Of a stretch of DNA of 64,000 nt, positions 19,451 through 30,296 are shown in pieces. The DNA is from Tannerellaceae bacterium. Its GTDB lineage: Bacteria > Bacteroidota > Bacteroidia > Bacteroidales > Tannerellaceae. The position numbers and the translations under genes were made by a program. The stretch's first letter is position 1, and each line of letters opens with the position of its first letter. The notes below the pieces were generated by a model. It ran no database searches and had not been told where the DNA came from. It saw only the letters and a program-made list of their open reading frames with translations. The stretch covers positions 1-64,000 of the forward strand of contig JAJQAZ010000003.1 in NCBI GenBank assembly GCA_021203545.1. Direction: 5' to 3'.

Positions 19451-21448
19451 TTAATATAAATTCAGGTTAAAAAGCAATACATCTTTTGCCGGAACGCGTA
19501 CGGTAAAGGAGCCTTCTACCGTTTGCTGCATCCCGCTCCATAATTCCTCTGCCTGATAGGATTGGTTGCTGTTAAGTCCTATCCGTTCAAGAGAAACCGT
19601 TGTTTCCAGTTCATTTTCTGTGTAATTAAAAATGGCATAGGTGGCTGACCCATCGTCATGTACTAACACAAACTGGTTTTCTGATTGTTCGCCGTTTCCT
19701 TCCACCGGCATAAATGAAATTCCCTGCGCTACCGCATTTACTTTCGGATTGGTCAGGAACCTGCGGGCGCGATCTTTTTCTGCGGCCTTACCGGTCGCAC
19801 TGAAATCGTCTCCTACAATGTAAATCCCGGTAATTACTCCGGAAGTAATACGTGCGCGGTTCTCTCCTTCGGTAGCTTCGCGAAGTACAATATGGTCGGC
19901 ATCATTGTAGGTATAAATATTATCCTGCCACCATCCGTACGATAAAGCATTCAGGGTATATTCCGTATCTTTTATTTTATTCCAGGCATCACAGGCTATC
20001 CGGCGGGATTGTGCATACTGAGCCGGGAATACCGGAGAAATAGAGAGGTTCAGATACATATCATGGAAATAATTATCCAGCAATTTCATGCCATAATTAT
20101 AAGCTTCCATTCCTGTTTGCATATGAGGCAAATACCAGCTATCCGCTTCCATGGCTCCATGGGTCATAAAATCCATCTTCACATATTCAAAGCCGGTACG
20201 GCGAAACAATCCGGAGATATGTTTCATTTGCTGTTCGATAGCCGGGTGAGTAGGGTCTACCGCATAAGCGCCATCCAGTTCCTGTGGTTGTCCGTTAGCA
20301 TAGAGGTATACATCTTTATAGGTATATTCCGGTACATCCAATACGGCACGCTCCGGGTTTCTGCCCCAATCGGTAAAAGGAGTCCAGTAAATTCCGGGAA
20401 TCTGTCCGTTTGCCCGGCACAGATCTGCAAAGTTTCTCAATTCTTCTTCGGTAAAAGCATTCCAACCGGAATCCAGCCAGATAACAACCGTATTATCCGG
20501 ATTCACGAAATGGTTATTCTGCAGATTTTCTTTAAAGAAGTTCGAAACTTCCGTCGCATTCCTATAATTCAGGTCGAATTGTAAGGCGCCCCAGCTATTC
20601 CACCCAAACGGAACGGCTTTCGACCATTCTCTGCGGGGAGTAACAGTTGCATTTGCTTTTCCATAAACTACTAACCCTTCACGCCAATCGTTAAAATAAC
20701 CGACCAATACTTTGGGGGATTTTATCTGTTTCCCGGATAAACTTCCGTGTACTTTCGAATCGCGTGTCAGGGTATCGGCAACTCCCCCGTAACATACCAG
20801 CGCACCCGGATTGTTACGATCCCCTTTTTTCATATCAATACCGGTTTTCCACAGGTCATGTTCTACAGAACCAATCACCCAGCCATTCCGGGTTTCGTTA
20901 TTAAAAACAGCAGTCACCTCATAACTACGCAGGGCCTCGAAAGTAAGCGGATGAGACTGGTAACGTATCCAGCAATCGTTATCAAAAGGCATAAAAAGTG
21001 CTCTATTATCCCCGGCAGGTAATACCGGTTTCATATTATCTACCACAACCGGAGCAATGTAGTTTGTAGATATTTCCTGTGAAGAAGCCAGTAAAACCAC
21101 TTCCGTCAGAAAATAATCTTTCTCCGGATATACATAAAACAGATGGACCAGGGTAGGTAATTCAGTATCTGTATATTTTATCTCCATTACTTCTCCATTC
21201 CCAAAATCATCCCGGAATGGAGTTATTTTAATGGTTCTCTTTCCATAATCCTTTGAAGTGATTTCTTCGCCATCCAGTTTATAAGATGCATATAATCCGG
21301 AAAAAAGTTCTTCCGTGTTTTTCTCAACTCTGACACCTTTATTTGCTGTGTCGTACCTGAATCGCCAGTTTCCCGAATCAATCCTATTTTCCGAACACGA
21401 GAATAGCAGGAAAGGCAATAGTAATAGATAAAGTTTTTCAAATTTCAT
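19451..21448 (-). CDS. Clan GH-D glycoside hydrolase lipoprotein (alpha-galactosidase-like)
   Basis: A 665-residue lipoprotein (signal ending LLFSCSEN) with an N-terminal beta domain and a TIM-barrel in the style of GH27/GH36: VPFGWNSWGALQF opens the barrel, VVIWLDSGWNAF and GIYWTPFTDWG follow, and YVKMDFMTHG carries the probable nucleophile Asp426. A C-terminal beta domain closes the protein. Retaining alpha-galactosidases and alpha-N-acetylgalactosaminidases share this fold. Sequence differs clearly from the neighbouring GH36 enzyme, so it likely acts on another linkage or sugar. Spacing to susC is 17 bases and to the GH36 gene 24, one operon. Family assignment within the clan is uncertain. 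Confidence 0.8.
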   Translation of the reverse strand: MKFEKLYLLLLPFLLFSCSENRIDSGNWRFRYDTANKGVRVEKNTEELFSGLYASYKLDGEEITSKDYGKRTIKITPFRDDFGNGEVMEIKYTDTELPTLVHLFYVYPEKDYFLTEVVLLASSQEISTNYIAPVVVDNMKPVLPAGDNRALFMPFDNDCWIRYQSHPLTFEALRSYEVTAVFNNETRNGWVIGSVEHDLWKTGIDMKKGDRNNPGALVCYGGVADTLTRDSKVHGSLSGKQIKSPKVLVGYFNDWREGLVVYGKANATVTPRREWSKAVPFGWNSWGALQFDLNYRNATEVSNFFKENLQNNHFVNPDNTVVIWLDSGWNAFTEEELRNFADLCRANGQIPGIYWTPFTDWGRNPERAVLDVPEYTYKDVYLYANGQPQELDGAYAVDPTHPAIEQQMKHISGLFRRTGFEYVKMDFMTHGAMEADSWYLPHMQTGMEAYNYGMKLLDNYFHDMYLNLSISPVFPAQYAQSRRIACDAWNKIKDTEYTLNALSYGWWQDNIYTYNDADHIVLREATEGENRARITSGVITGIYIVGDDFSATGKAAEKDRARRFLTNPKVNAVAQGISFMPVEGNGEQSENQFVLVHDDGSATYAIFNYTENELETTVSLERIGLNSNQSYQAEELWSGMQQTVEGSFTVRVPAKDVLLFNLNLY

Positions 21449-21472
21449 ATTATTGAGTTTAGATACGTTAAT

Positions 21473-23671
21473 TTACTCTTCGGTTAATAAAAGAACTGTA
21501 CTATCAAATGAGTTTCCAATCGTCAGTGATATACCGGCTTTCATCAGATATTCGCCGGTAAAGACCTGTCCATCTCCATAGAAACCGGGCCACCCCATGC
21601 GGTTCAACTCCTGTATCCGGTATTTCTTAGCCGGGTCCAGCCCTTTCAGCTTTGTTTCAAAGAAAGCGGTACGCCCGTGGTATTTAAGGCTATAAGCAAA
21701 GAAAACAGCTTCTTTCTGATCTTTTGCCACATACATATGGGAAGCCCAGCCATTCTCATGGTAAGGAGATTTAAGCCTGAACAGGTCTCCCAACTGTACC
21801 AGCGGACGTATCCGTTTATAATTCTCCACTGCCTGTTTGGCAAAAGGCAATTCCTCCGGTGTAAGATCTTTGGGTTGAAGTTCCATTCCCAGTCTTCCCG
21901 ACATAGCTACATCAAAACGGAATTTCAACGGTGCCAGCATGCCGGTCTGGTGATTCGGACTGGTTGATACATGGGCTGCCGTTGCCATAGCCGGAAAGAA
22001 CAGATTGGTACCATATTGTATAAAAACACGGTCAAGGGAGTTTGTATTATCACTGGGCCATACTTCGTCATGATATGTAAGAGCTCCGAAATCAAGCCGT
22101 CCGCCACCTGAAGAACATAATTGGATCAACACATCAGGATGTTTGGCACGAATCCTGTCATATACCTTGTACAAACCTTTTACATATTCTATCCAGAAAT
22201 GAGTCTGTTCGGAAGAGGAAAGATAATCCGAACCAAAATTATCCACATGTCGGTTGGCATCCCATTTAATATAACTAATATGAGGAGAAAGAGCCATTAC
22301 ACCGTCAAAAACATTCACCACAAAATCCTGTACAGCCGGATTACTTAAATCCAGTATCCACTGGGTTCTCATCGGTATAATATCCCTTTTTCCACTTTTA
22401 ACGATCCACTCCGGATGCTTTTTGGCCAGTTCGCTATCCGGATTCACCATCTCCGGTTCTATCCAGATTCCAAACTGCAACCCTTTATTTACGGCATAAG
22501 AAGCCAGATAATCAATACCACGGGGCAACTTCGTTCTATTCTCGTGCCAGTCACCTAAGCCGGCATTATCCGAGTTACGGGGATATTTACTCCCGAACCA
22601 GCCGTCATCCAATACGAATAGTTCCACACCAAAACCGGCTGCCGCATCAATCATATCCGTAATGGTCTGCTCATCAAAATTAAAATAAGCTCCTTCCCAG
22701 CTATTGAGTACTACCGGAAGCAATTGATCGCCATGAGCCAGTGCATATTTGCGGCTCCAATCATGCAGGTTACGGCTTATCTGTCCCTGTCCTGACGAAC
22801 TATAAGTCCAAACCATCTCCGGCGTTTTCAATACCTTACCTACCGCCAGGTGGTAGGCAGAAGCAAAATCATTCATTCCGGTTACAACATGCAATATACC
22901 ACATTCATCTTTTTCGAAAGATAACAGGTAATTTCCCGACCAGGCCAGAGAGCCGCCGTATACTTCGCCGGTATCTTCCTGCGCAGGTCCGTTCAGGGAT
23001 ACTAAAAATGAAGGATTAGCCGATTGTGTGGCACGGACTCCTTTTCTGGATTCCACCCGTTTACTACCGGCAGTCAGCTTCTCTTCTACCAGTTGCATCT
23101 CCGCAGCCCAGGTTCCATGAAAATGGGTCAGGTAATAATCGTCCGCATGCAAGGGCAAATAACCGGAAGCAATCTGCTCTACCACAATACCCTTTTTCTC
23201 TTTATGAGTAATCTCTACCGATTGTGTAATTACATTCTCTTTCCGGAAAGTAGTAAAAATTACATCTACAAACACAGGATATAAAGGATCTTTCATATGG
23301 ATCACAATTTCTTCCCTATTTGAATCCAGTAGTTTGGAAGTATGATTTACATAGATTAGCTCCGTAGTTTGTACCCCGTCCATATGAGTCAGTTTCAATG
23401 CGGGATGAAGAAAATAACGGCCTCCGTAAGCAGGATATAAAACCGGGGCATACCCTGTTCCGTTATCCGGCTGTTCTTTATATTTCCGGCCGGCGAAAGA
23501 ACCTGTATCCTCTATTTTATCTCCAAAATAGTTGAATACCACTTTTCCATCTTCCGCGACAGTAAAAACCATACTTAAACTTCCGGTGTTAACCACAACC
23601 GGCTCTACGGCCTGAACTCCAGGTAAAATACCGCTTAATAATGCAGCAAAAAGAAATAAGAATGTTCTCAT
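21473..23671 (-). CDS. GH36 alpha-galactosidase, secreted
   Basis: About 732 residues with a signal peptide (MRTFLFLFAALLSGILPGVQA). The N-terminal beta-supersandwich is followed by the GH36 barrel: PVVLNSWEGAYFNFDE, ELFVLDDGWFG, FGIWIEPEMVNPDSEL, the nucleophile Asp471 in YIKWDANR, CSSGGGRLDFG, and the acid/base Asp541 in WPSDNTNSLDR. It removes terminal alpha-galactose, probably in the periplasm. An ATG 7 codons upstream (23692) is possible but would overlap the GH95 gene; the 23671 start gives a clean 10-base gap and a proper signal peptide. Confidence 0.93.
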   Translation of the reverse strand: MRTFLFLFAALLSGILPGVQAVEPVVVNTGSLSMVFTVAEDGKVVFNYFGDKIEDTGSFAGRKYKEQPDNGTGYAPVLYPAYGGRYFLHPALKLTHMDGVQTTELIYVNHTSKLLDSNREEIVIHMKDPLYPVFVDVIFTTFRKENVITQSVEITHKEKKGIVVEQIASGYLPLHADDYYLTHFHGTWAAEMQLVEEKLTAGSKRVESRKGVRATQSANPSFLVSLNGPAQEDTGEVYGGSLAWSGNYLLSFEKDECGILHVVTGMNDFASAYHLAVGKVLKTPEMVWTYSSSGQGQISRNLHDWSRKYALAHGDQLLPVVLNSWEGAYFNFDEQTITDMIDAAAGFGVELFVLDDGWFGSKYPRNSDNAGLGDWHENRTKLPRGIDYLASYAVNKGLQFGIWIEPEMVNPDSELAKKHPEWIVKSGKRDIIPMRTQWILDLSNPAVQDFVVNVFDGVMALSPHISYIKWDANRHVDNFGSDYLSSSEQTHFWIEYVKGLYKVYDRIRAKHPDVLIQLCSSGGGRLDFGALTYHDEVWPSDNTNSLDRVFIQYGTNLFFPAMATAAHVSTSPNHQTGMLAPLKFRFDVAMSGRLGMELQPKDLTPEELPFAKQAVENYKRIRPLVQLGDLFRLKSPYHENGWASHMYVAKDQKEAVFFAYSLKYHGRTAFFETKLKGLDPAKKYRIQELNRMGWPGFYGDGQVFTGEYLMKAGISLTIGNSFDSTVLLLTEE

Positions 23672-23681
23672 GGGTCTTTTA

Positions 23682-26094
23682 TTATTTATCAATTTCCAAT
23701 AGTTCGTTTTTATGTAATAGGATATGCAGACATCCCTCTTCGGACAGGGCGGGTTTAAACGTTTTCCCGTTTAAACGGAAATGCCCGGATTGTAGTTCCT
23801 GTGGAATCTTCACGACAAATTCGTTGCTTCCGGTAGTTCGTAAAGTAAGTTGAGTTACTTTATTATTCTTCCATTTCAGGGAAGTCTCCGCCCCTCCCCG
23901 TACACACAGTCCGCTAAAAGAGCCGGAAGACCATTGTTCCGGTAAAGCCGGAAGAAATTCGATATATGCTTCATGGCTCTGAACAAGCATTTCCGCCATA
24001 CCGGCTATACCGGCCTGATTGCCGTCGAACACAAAAATATCATAAGGCGCTCCGGCTATACCTTCCGGCGAAATAGTCAATAAATTTTCGCGGGTAAAAC
24101 TACGGATCAACAGGTCTACACTCTCATACGCCAGCGGTGCATCTTTTAACCGGGCATAAAAACAGATCATATTGGCCCGGCTCCATTCTACATCTTCCCA
24201 GCCTTCCGAATGTAACTGGTCATAAATTGACTTTCCTGCCGCTTCTGCCAGTGCAGGAGTAGTAACGGGCGATATTTGATTAAAAGGATAGAGAGCCAGT
24301 AAGTGAGAAGAGTGCCGGTGGTTCGGTTGAGCCAGATCAAAATCAATATACCACTCCTGTAAACTTCCCCGTTTGCCTATTTGCAGAGGAGGTAATTTAC
24401 AGACAGCAGCTTCCAGGTCCTTACGGAAGTCAGCATCTATCTGTAAAACAGCAGACGATTCCATACAGGCCCTGAATATTTCATATACCAGTACGCGGTC
24501 GCACGTAGGCATCATGGATAAAGAGAGTTCTTTCCCTTCATACAAAAATGAATTCTCCGGAGAGGTAGAAGGGCCTGTCATTAAATATCCCGATTGCGGA
24601 CATTCTACCATATAGTCCAACAAAAAGAGGGCTGTTTCTTTAAGAACAGGATAAGCAGTCGTACGCAGAAAAACAGTATCCTGCAGAAAGCGGTAGTGAT
24701 CCCATAAATGGGTTGCGATCCAGGCTCCACCGGTGGGAAATAAGCCCCAGTTCACGCCCTGCCCGGGAGCTGTATATCCCCACACATTCGCAACAGTATG
24801 AGCCACCCACCCCGGACTGCCGTATACTTTACGGGCCGTCTGTTGGCCGTCTTCCGCCAGCATGCCGATGTATTTAAACAAAGGTTCATTACACTCATGC
24901 AGATTGGTAATATTAGCAGCCCAGTAATTTTGTTGCGTATTGATATCCAGGTGGTAATCACATGTCCACCCCATATTACAAGCCAGATTATCATTCCATA
25001 TCCCCTGCAGATTGGCAGGTAGCGGAGAAGAGGGGCGCGACGATGCGATCAATAAATACCGTCCATAATGAAAAAATAGTTCCTCCAGCCCGGTATCATT
25101 CCCTTCTTCTTTTTTGTTTTTCCAGCGTACATCTACCGGCAAATGGGTATAATCTTCTTTGGTATCCAGGCAGAACTGTACACGGTTAAAAAGTTCCGAG
25201 TAATCTTTTATATGTTCCGCCTTTAACAGGTCATAACCGGTTACGGCAGCCTGTTTAATAGCAGAAGTACAATCCCGTTCATAATCCGGATTGCGGAAAT
25301 CCGTACGTATATCTGTATACAACACCACTTCATCACTGTTTTCTACAAAAACAGAATTTCCTTTATGGTATATCTTTCCACCTTTTAAGTGAAGAGATAC
25401 TTTCCCTGTAAAATTTACTCCTCCGGGGCCTAACTGCGGAAAAGATACGATTCCATGGAAACTTATTTCATTTCCATGCACAGAGAAATCTGCCTTCTGC
25501 AGTAGTTCCGGAGATAGTTCGAAAGATATCCGGCCCGGTTGGCCGGCAGTGAGTTTTACGACAAACAGACCAGCTGGATTGGAACAAAAATATTCCCTTT
25601 GGTATTTTACTCCTCCGGCGATAAAAGAGACGGTAGTAACAGCCGTTTCCAGATCAAGCTCCCTCTTATAATCCGAAACGGCAGAAGAAAAAGGTTCAAA
25701 GTTCAGGCGAAGTTCTCCCAGAGGCACATGCGAACCAAAAGAATGAGGCCGGCCTGATAAATAGTGTGTAGCCCAGTTGATTCCCTTCTTCCAGACGGCC
25801 TTCAAAAAAGAGTTGCCGTATTTCGGTCAGTTTTTCCTTTCCACAGGCAATCTCCTGTTCCGGATCGTGTTGCCCCGACCATAGGGTCACTTCATTCAGT
25901 GCAATTGTTTCGTTTTCAATACCTCCGTATACCATCATTCCCAGGCGGCCGTTTCCCATAGGAATAGCCTCCATCCATCCGGTAGCAGGAGTTGAATACC
26001 AAACAGATGTTTCCATACAAAATGTATAGTTATTTCCTGAACTGAAGGAGATAAATGGTATTAGAATAAGTAGCCTTACTATATGTTTCATCAT
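23682..26094 (-). pseudogene. GH95 alpha-L-fucosidase/alpha-L-galactosidase, one frameshift
   Basis: The N-terminal piece has a signal peptide and the GH95 opening WMEAIPMGNGRLGMMVYGG and ETIALNEVTLWSG. At a run of three C (plus strand, 25772-25774) one extra base breaks the frame; without it the protein reads EEGNQLATHYLSGRPHSFGSHVPLGELRL and continues with CDYHLDINTQQNYWAA, GPSTSPEN and HRHSSHLLALYPF, the catalytic region of the family. Joined length is about 803 residues. GH95 enzymes invert alpha-1,2-linked L-fucose, or L-galactose in plant glycans. First gene of the operon, divergent from the sensor gene. The extra base may be a sequence error. Confidence 0.92.
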
Positions 26095-26287
26095 GGGTTG
26101 TGATTGAAAGATTAACTTGTGTTACGGCTACAAACTAAATCATTCGGGGATATTCCCGAAAGCACATTTCTGCCAATTATTGTCAATTTGGTCGCAGGAA
26201 TTAGTTTTCTGCGCAAATGACTACAAATATGCTAATTATTGACAAATATTTTTCATTTTTCCATGCTCCTGTTTCCTATATTTGTAT
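26095..26287. promoter_or_regulatory. Divergent control region of the glycan locus
   Basis: The only long gap at the head of the operon. It contains a direct repeat AATTATTGTCAAT (26175-26187) and AATTATTGACAAAT (26234-26247), 59 bases apart, plus a partial minus-strand -7 box (CAAACTAA, 26131-26138) for the GH95 gene. The AraC-type output domain of the hybrid sensor would be expected to bind here; the repeats are candidates only. Confidence 0.45.
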
Positions 26288-29200
26288 ATGAAAAAAATAA
26301 TCTGCTGTCTTATATGCTGTTTTATATGGATAGAGATACTACCTGCTATCAATAAAACAGTCTATTCTTACCATTTTAATAGTATTGACGGAGAGCAGGG
26401 CCTTTCCCAGAATAATGTAAAAGCCATCCTACAGGATAGCCGGGGGTTTATGTGGTTAGGTACCCGCAACCGGCTGAACCGCTACGACGGGCATTCCCTG
26501 CAAACATTTGATTGTTACGACCCGGAACTAAACAAACGCAATAATAGCATAAGTGCCCTGTTTGAAGATAACGAACACCAATTATGGGTAGGAACAGATA
26601 AAGGGATTTTCCTATATAACCCGGTGCACGAAGATTTCCGGTTTTTCAATGTTTCTACAGCCGGAGGATTACAGATTCAGGACTGGATAGCAGATATTCA
26701 GGAAGACAATGATAATAATATATGGACTATTGCCCCTAACCAGGGAATTTTCAGATATAATACGGAAAGTAAACAATTGTATTCGTATCAACTAAATGAA
26801 TATTATCTTTCCGACATGGGTGCACCTCAGTGCATTGCGATAGAACCGAACGGAAAAGTATGGGTCGGAACAAATGGGAATGGGGTATTTAGCTACAACA
26901 AGGAAACGGACAGGTTTATTCAGTACCTGGGTGATAAAGGAGAGGATTCGCTGGCAGGAGGAAATATCTTTACAATCTGCGATTACGGTGAAGAACTGCT
27001 TATCGGGATACATGAAGGGAAGCTACTGAAACTGAATAAACGGCGTAACACCTTGTCGGAAGTGGATGCACCGGATGTACATTATAAAATCATACGGCAT
27101 GTATGCTGTTTCGATAACAGGATCTGGGTAGGTACACAGGCCGGAGTTTTTATTATCGATGAACAAAAGAAAGAGGTTAAGAACATACAAAAAGAGCCCA
27201 TGGCCAGGAAATCGCTATCCGATAACAACATTCAGAAAATATACCGGGACAGGGAAAACGGTATCTGGGTTGGAACCTACTTCGGGGGTGTGAATCATCT
27301 GCCGGAACAGGGATTAAATCTGGAATTCTATATACCGCTCACCTCTCCGGAGTCATTAAGCAGCAGCCGCACAAGCGAGATACTGGAAGATAAAGACAAA
27401 AATATCTGGATAGCAACCGAAAACGGAGGATTGAATCTATTTAATCCCTCCACAAAAGAATTTGTACGGATCGGAGAAAATACCCCCTATCCGTTAAGCT
27501 ACTCGCAGGTAATGGATATTAAGTTAATTGATGACCAACTGTGGGCCGGATATTTTAAAAACGGGCTTGATATTATTGATCTGGCTTCGTTCAAAGTAAC
27601 ACACTATCCTGCCGATCAATTAGGATTGGACGAAGCCAGTATATACGCAATCTGGGAAGATAAGAACGGAGATATCTGGCTGGGCAACGGCTGGGGGATA
27701 TTCAAAGGAAATAAAAAAGATATGCGCTTCAGGCGTATGGAGGAGTTCGGATTTAGTTATATCTACGATATCAAAGAAGATGCGGAAGGAAATATTTGGG
27801 TGGCCAGTATGGGAAATGGTGTGTTCAGGCATACTATAGAGACAAACGAAACTACCAACTATCTGCACGACCCGGAAAACCCGGCCTCTTTGAGTTCCAA
27901 TTCCGTAAGCAGCATCAAAAGAGACAAAAAAGGAACAATGTGGTTCTCCACAGACCGGGGTGGTATCTGCCGGTATAACAAAGTGGCCGGTACTTTTACC
28001 TCTTTCAACAGAGAACAGGGGCTGCCCGACGATGTTACACATACTATGCTGGAAGATAAAGAAGGCAATCTGTGGTTCGGTACCAACAAAGGATTAGTTA
28101 TATTCAATCCGGAAACCAATGAAGTAGAAATTCTGGACAGGAAAAACGGCCTGCCCTGCGAACAGTTTAATTATAAGTCCGCGCTGGCTGCCAGCGATGG
28201 TATATTCTATTTCGGCACATTAGACGGTTTAATTGCCCTGAATCCGGTTGATTTTACACATAACAGTTATATTCCTCCCGTTCATATTACCCGGCTGACC
28301 GTGAATAACCAACCGTACAGCCCACTCACCACCGGTATTGCCTATACACAAAAAGTAACGTTAAAACATACCCAGTCTAACCTGGGGCTTGATTTTGTTT
28401 CCCTTAGTTATACAGCTCCCGGAGCCAACCAGTTTGCCTACAAAATGGAGGGGCTAGATTCGGAATGGCATTACCTGTCCGGTAAACAAAACGTATCCTA
28501 TACACATCTTCCGCCGGGGAAATATATATTTCATGTAAAAGGTTCCAACAACGACGGGCTCTGGAACGAAGAAGGACAACGGTTAGAAATTCATATACTT
28601 CCTCCCTGGTGGCGTTCCAATCTTGCTTATACTTCTTATCTGGGGCTGTTTCTTATCCTTCTTTACTGTAGTTCCGGTTGGTATATCCGCAGAACAGAAA
28701 AAGAAAACAAAGAGAAACAGCGCCTTTTTGAATCCGAAAAAGAGAAAGAACTATACAGTGCCAAACTGGAATTCTTTACAGCCATTGCCCACGAGATACG
28801 TACACCGGTTACCCTGATCAATGGCCCTTTGGAAGCCATGGAAGAAATGGAGATCAAAAATCCGGAAATTAAAAAGAATCTCCGCATAATGGGGAAAAAT
28901 ACCAACCAGTTGCTTAACCTTATCAATCAGTTGCTCGACTTCCGGAAAGTAGACAGTAAAAAATTTAAACTCACCTTCTCCAACAGAAATATCTCCGCTA
29001 TTGTGAAGGAAACAAATATGCAATTCGAAGCCATTACTTCACAGAAAAAGAAAAAACTTCAGTTGGAGTTACCGGAGGAAGACATTATCGCGCCGGTTGA
29101 TAAAGATGAGTTCGGAAAAATCCTGAATAATCTCTATACAAATGCCCTGAAGTATTCGCAGGAACATATTTTCGTGCAACTCCGGAAAGAGAAAGACTCC

Positions 29201-30277
29201 TTTTCCCTTGCTATAAGCAACGACGGGGAGATCATCCCCCAGGAACTACATGAAAAAATATTCGAACCCTTTTACCAGCTACCTAAAGATAAAAGCACCA
29301 CATCCAGTTCCGGTATCGGCTTATCCCTGCTCCGCTCGCTGGTAGAACTTCACAACGGTAAAATTACATTAGATACAGGCAATGGCATGAACAGGTTCAC
29401 TATTGAAATTCCGTTCCACCAGCAGGAAGTTATTCCGGACACAGAACCGGAACTCCTGTTACCTGACGAAACCATAGAGGATAGTTTTACCATACCGGAC
29501 AAAGGACAACTCCCTGCTGTTCTGTTAGTAGAAGATAATACAGAGATGCTCTCTTTCATCACAGAGCGCCTGAAAGGACAATTTACTGTCGAAAAAGCAT
29601 CAACCGGAGAAATGGCTCTCGGAATACTGCAGGAAAGAAACATAGATATTATTGTCAGCGACATAATGATGCCCGGTATGGATGGTTTCGAACTCTGCCA
29701 AAAAATCAAATCAAATATTCAATACAGCCATATCCCAATCGTATTACTAACCGCTAAAAACGACCTGGCCAGTAAAATAAAAGGATTGGAACTGGGTGCC
29801 GAGGCATACATAGAAAAACCTTTCTCCGCACAATTTCTGATTACCCAACTCACTACCTTATTAAATAACAGGAAAAGAGAACGGGAAGCCTTTATGCAAA
29901 AACCATTCATTCCCTTACAACAAATGGGTATGAACCGGGCCGACGAAAAACTGATGAATAAGATTATTGATACGGTTCATGAAAACATATCCGATTCATC
30001 TTTTAATGTAGAAAAACTGGCAGAGATCATAGGAATGAGCCGTTCCGGCATCCATAGAAAAATAAAAGCATTGCTTGATATAGCCCCTAACGACTTTATC
30101 CGTCTGATTCGTTTGAAAAAAGCGGCTGAAATTATCCGGCAGGGCGAATATCGCATCGGAGAAGTATGTTATCTTGTAGGCGTTAATTCGCCCTCTTACT
30201 TTGCCAAACTGTTCCAGAAACAATTCGGAGTTACACCCAAAGAATTCGAACAGCAAAATAAAAGAGAGCATCCTTAA
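26288..30277 (+). CDS. Hybrid two-component system sensor/regulator (HTCS)
   Basis: A 1329-residue one-protein signalling chain. Order: signal peptide; fourteen-bladed periplasmic propeller built from Reg_prop repeats (GLSQNNVKAILQDSRGFMWLG, LWFGTNKGLVIFN); a Y_Y_Y domain (about 690-755) ahead of a membrane helix near 785-805; histidine kinase with His835 in FFTAIAHEIRTPVTL; ATPase domain with SSGIGLSLLRSLVELH; receiver domain with Asp1125 in IVSDIMMPGMDGF; AraC-type DNA-binding domain at the end (VGVNSPSYFAKLFQKQFGVTPKEF). HTCS proteins bind an oligosaccharide in the periplasm and switch on the adjacent operon. The ATG at 26288 is chosen over a TTG two codons upstream. Intact. Confidence 0.96.
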   Translation: MKKIICCLICCFIWIEILPAINKTVYSYHFNSIDGEQGLSQNNVKAILQDSRGFMWLGTRNRLNRYDGHSLQTFDCYDPELNKRNNSISALFEDNEHQLWVGTDKGIFLYNPVHEDFRFFNVSTAGGLQIQDWIADIQEDNDNNIWTIAPNQGIFRYNTESKQLYSYQLNEYYLSDMGAPQCIAIEPNGKVWVGTNGNGVFSYNKETDRFIQYLGDKGEDSLAGGNIFTICDYGEELLIGIHEGKLLKLNKRRNTLSEVDAPDVHYKIIRHVCCFDNRIWVGTQAGVFIIDEQKKEVKNIQKEPMARKSLSDNNIQKIYRDRENGIWVGTYFGGVNHLPEQGLNLEFYIPLTSPESLSSSRTSEILEDKDKNIWIATENGGLNLFNPSTKEFVRIGENTPYPLSYSQVMDIKLIDDQLWAGYFKNGLDIIDLASFKVTHYPADQLGLDEASIYAIWEDKNGDIWLGNGWGIFKGNKKDMRFRRMEEFGFSYIYDIKEDAEGNIWVASMGNGVFRHTIETNETTNYLHDPENPASLSSNSVSSIKRDKKGTMWFSTDRGGICRYNKVAGTFTSFNREQGLPDDVTHTMLEDKEGNLWFGTNKGLVIFNPETNEVEILDRKNGLPCEQFNYKSALAASDGIFYFGTLDGLIALNPVDFTHNSYIPPVHITRLTVNNQPYSPLTTGIAYTQKVTLKHTQSNLGLDFVSLSYTAPGANQFAYKMEGLDSEWHYLSGKQNVSYTHLPPGKYIFHVKGSNNDGLWNEEGQRLEIHILPPWWRSNLAYTSYLGLFLILLYCSSGWYIRRTEKENKEKQRLFESEKEKELYSAKLEFFTAIAHEIRTPVTLINGPLEAMEEMEIKNPEIKKNLRIMGKNTNQLLNLINQLLDFRKVDSKKFKLTFSNRNISAIVKETNMQFEAITSQKKKKLQLELPEEDIIAPVDKDEFGKILNNLYTNALKYSQEHIFVQLRKEKDSFSLAISNDGEIIPQELHEKIFEPFYQLPKDKSTTSSSGIGLSLLRSLVELHNGKITLDTGNGMNRFTIEIPFHQQEVIPDTEPELLLPDETIEDSFTIPDKGQLPAVLLVEDNTEMLSFITERLKGQFTVEKASTGEMALGILQERNIDIIVSDIMMPGMDGFELCQKIKSNIQYSHIPIVLLTAKNDLASKIKGLELGAEAYIEKPFSAQFLITQLTTLLNNRKREREAFMQKPFIPLQQMGMNRADEKLMNKIIDTVHENISDSSFNVEKLAEIIGMSRSGIHRKIKALLDIAPNDFIRLIRLKKAAEIIRQGEYRIGEVCYLVGVNSPSYFAKLFQKQFGVTPKEFEQQNKREHP

Positions 30278-30296
30278 TATCTTAGTACCTCCGGGG

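Noticed and set aside
26277-26284. TATATTTG as the -7 box of the HTCS gene
   Set aside because: It ends only a few bases before the ATG, so transcription would start inside the coding sequence.
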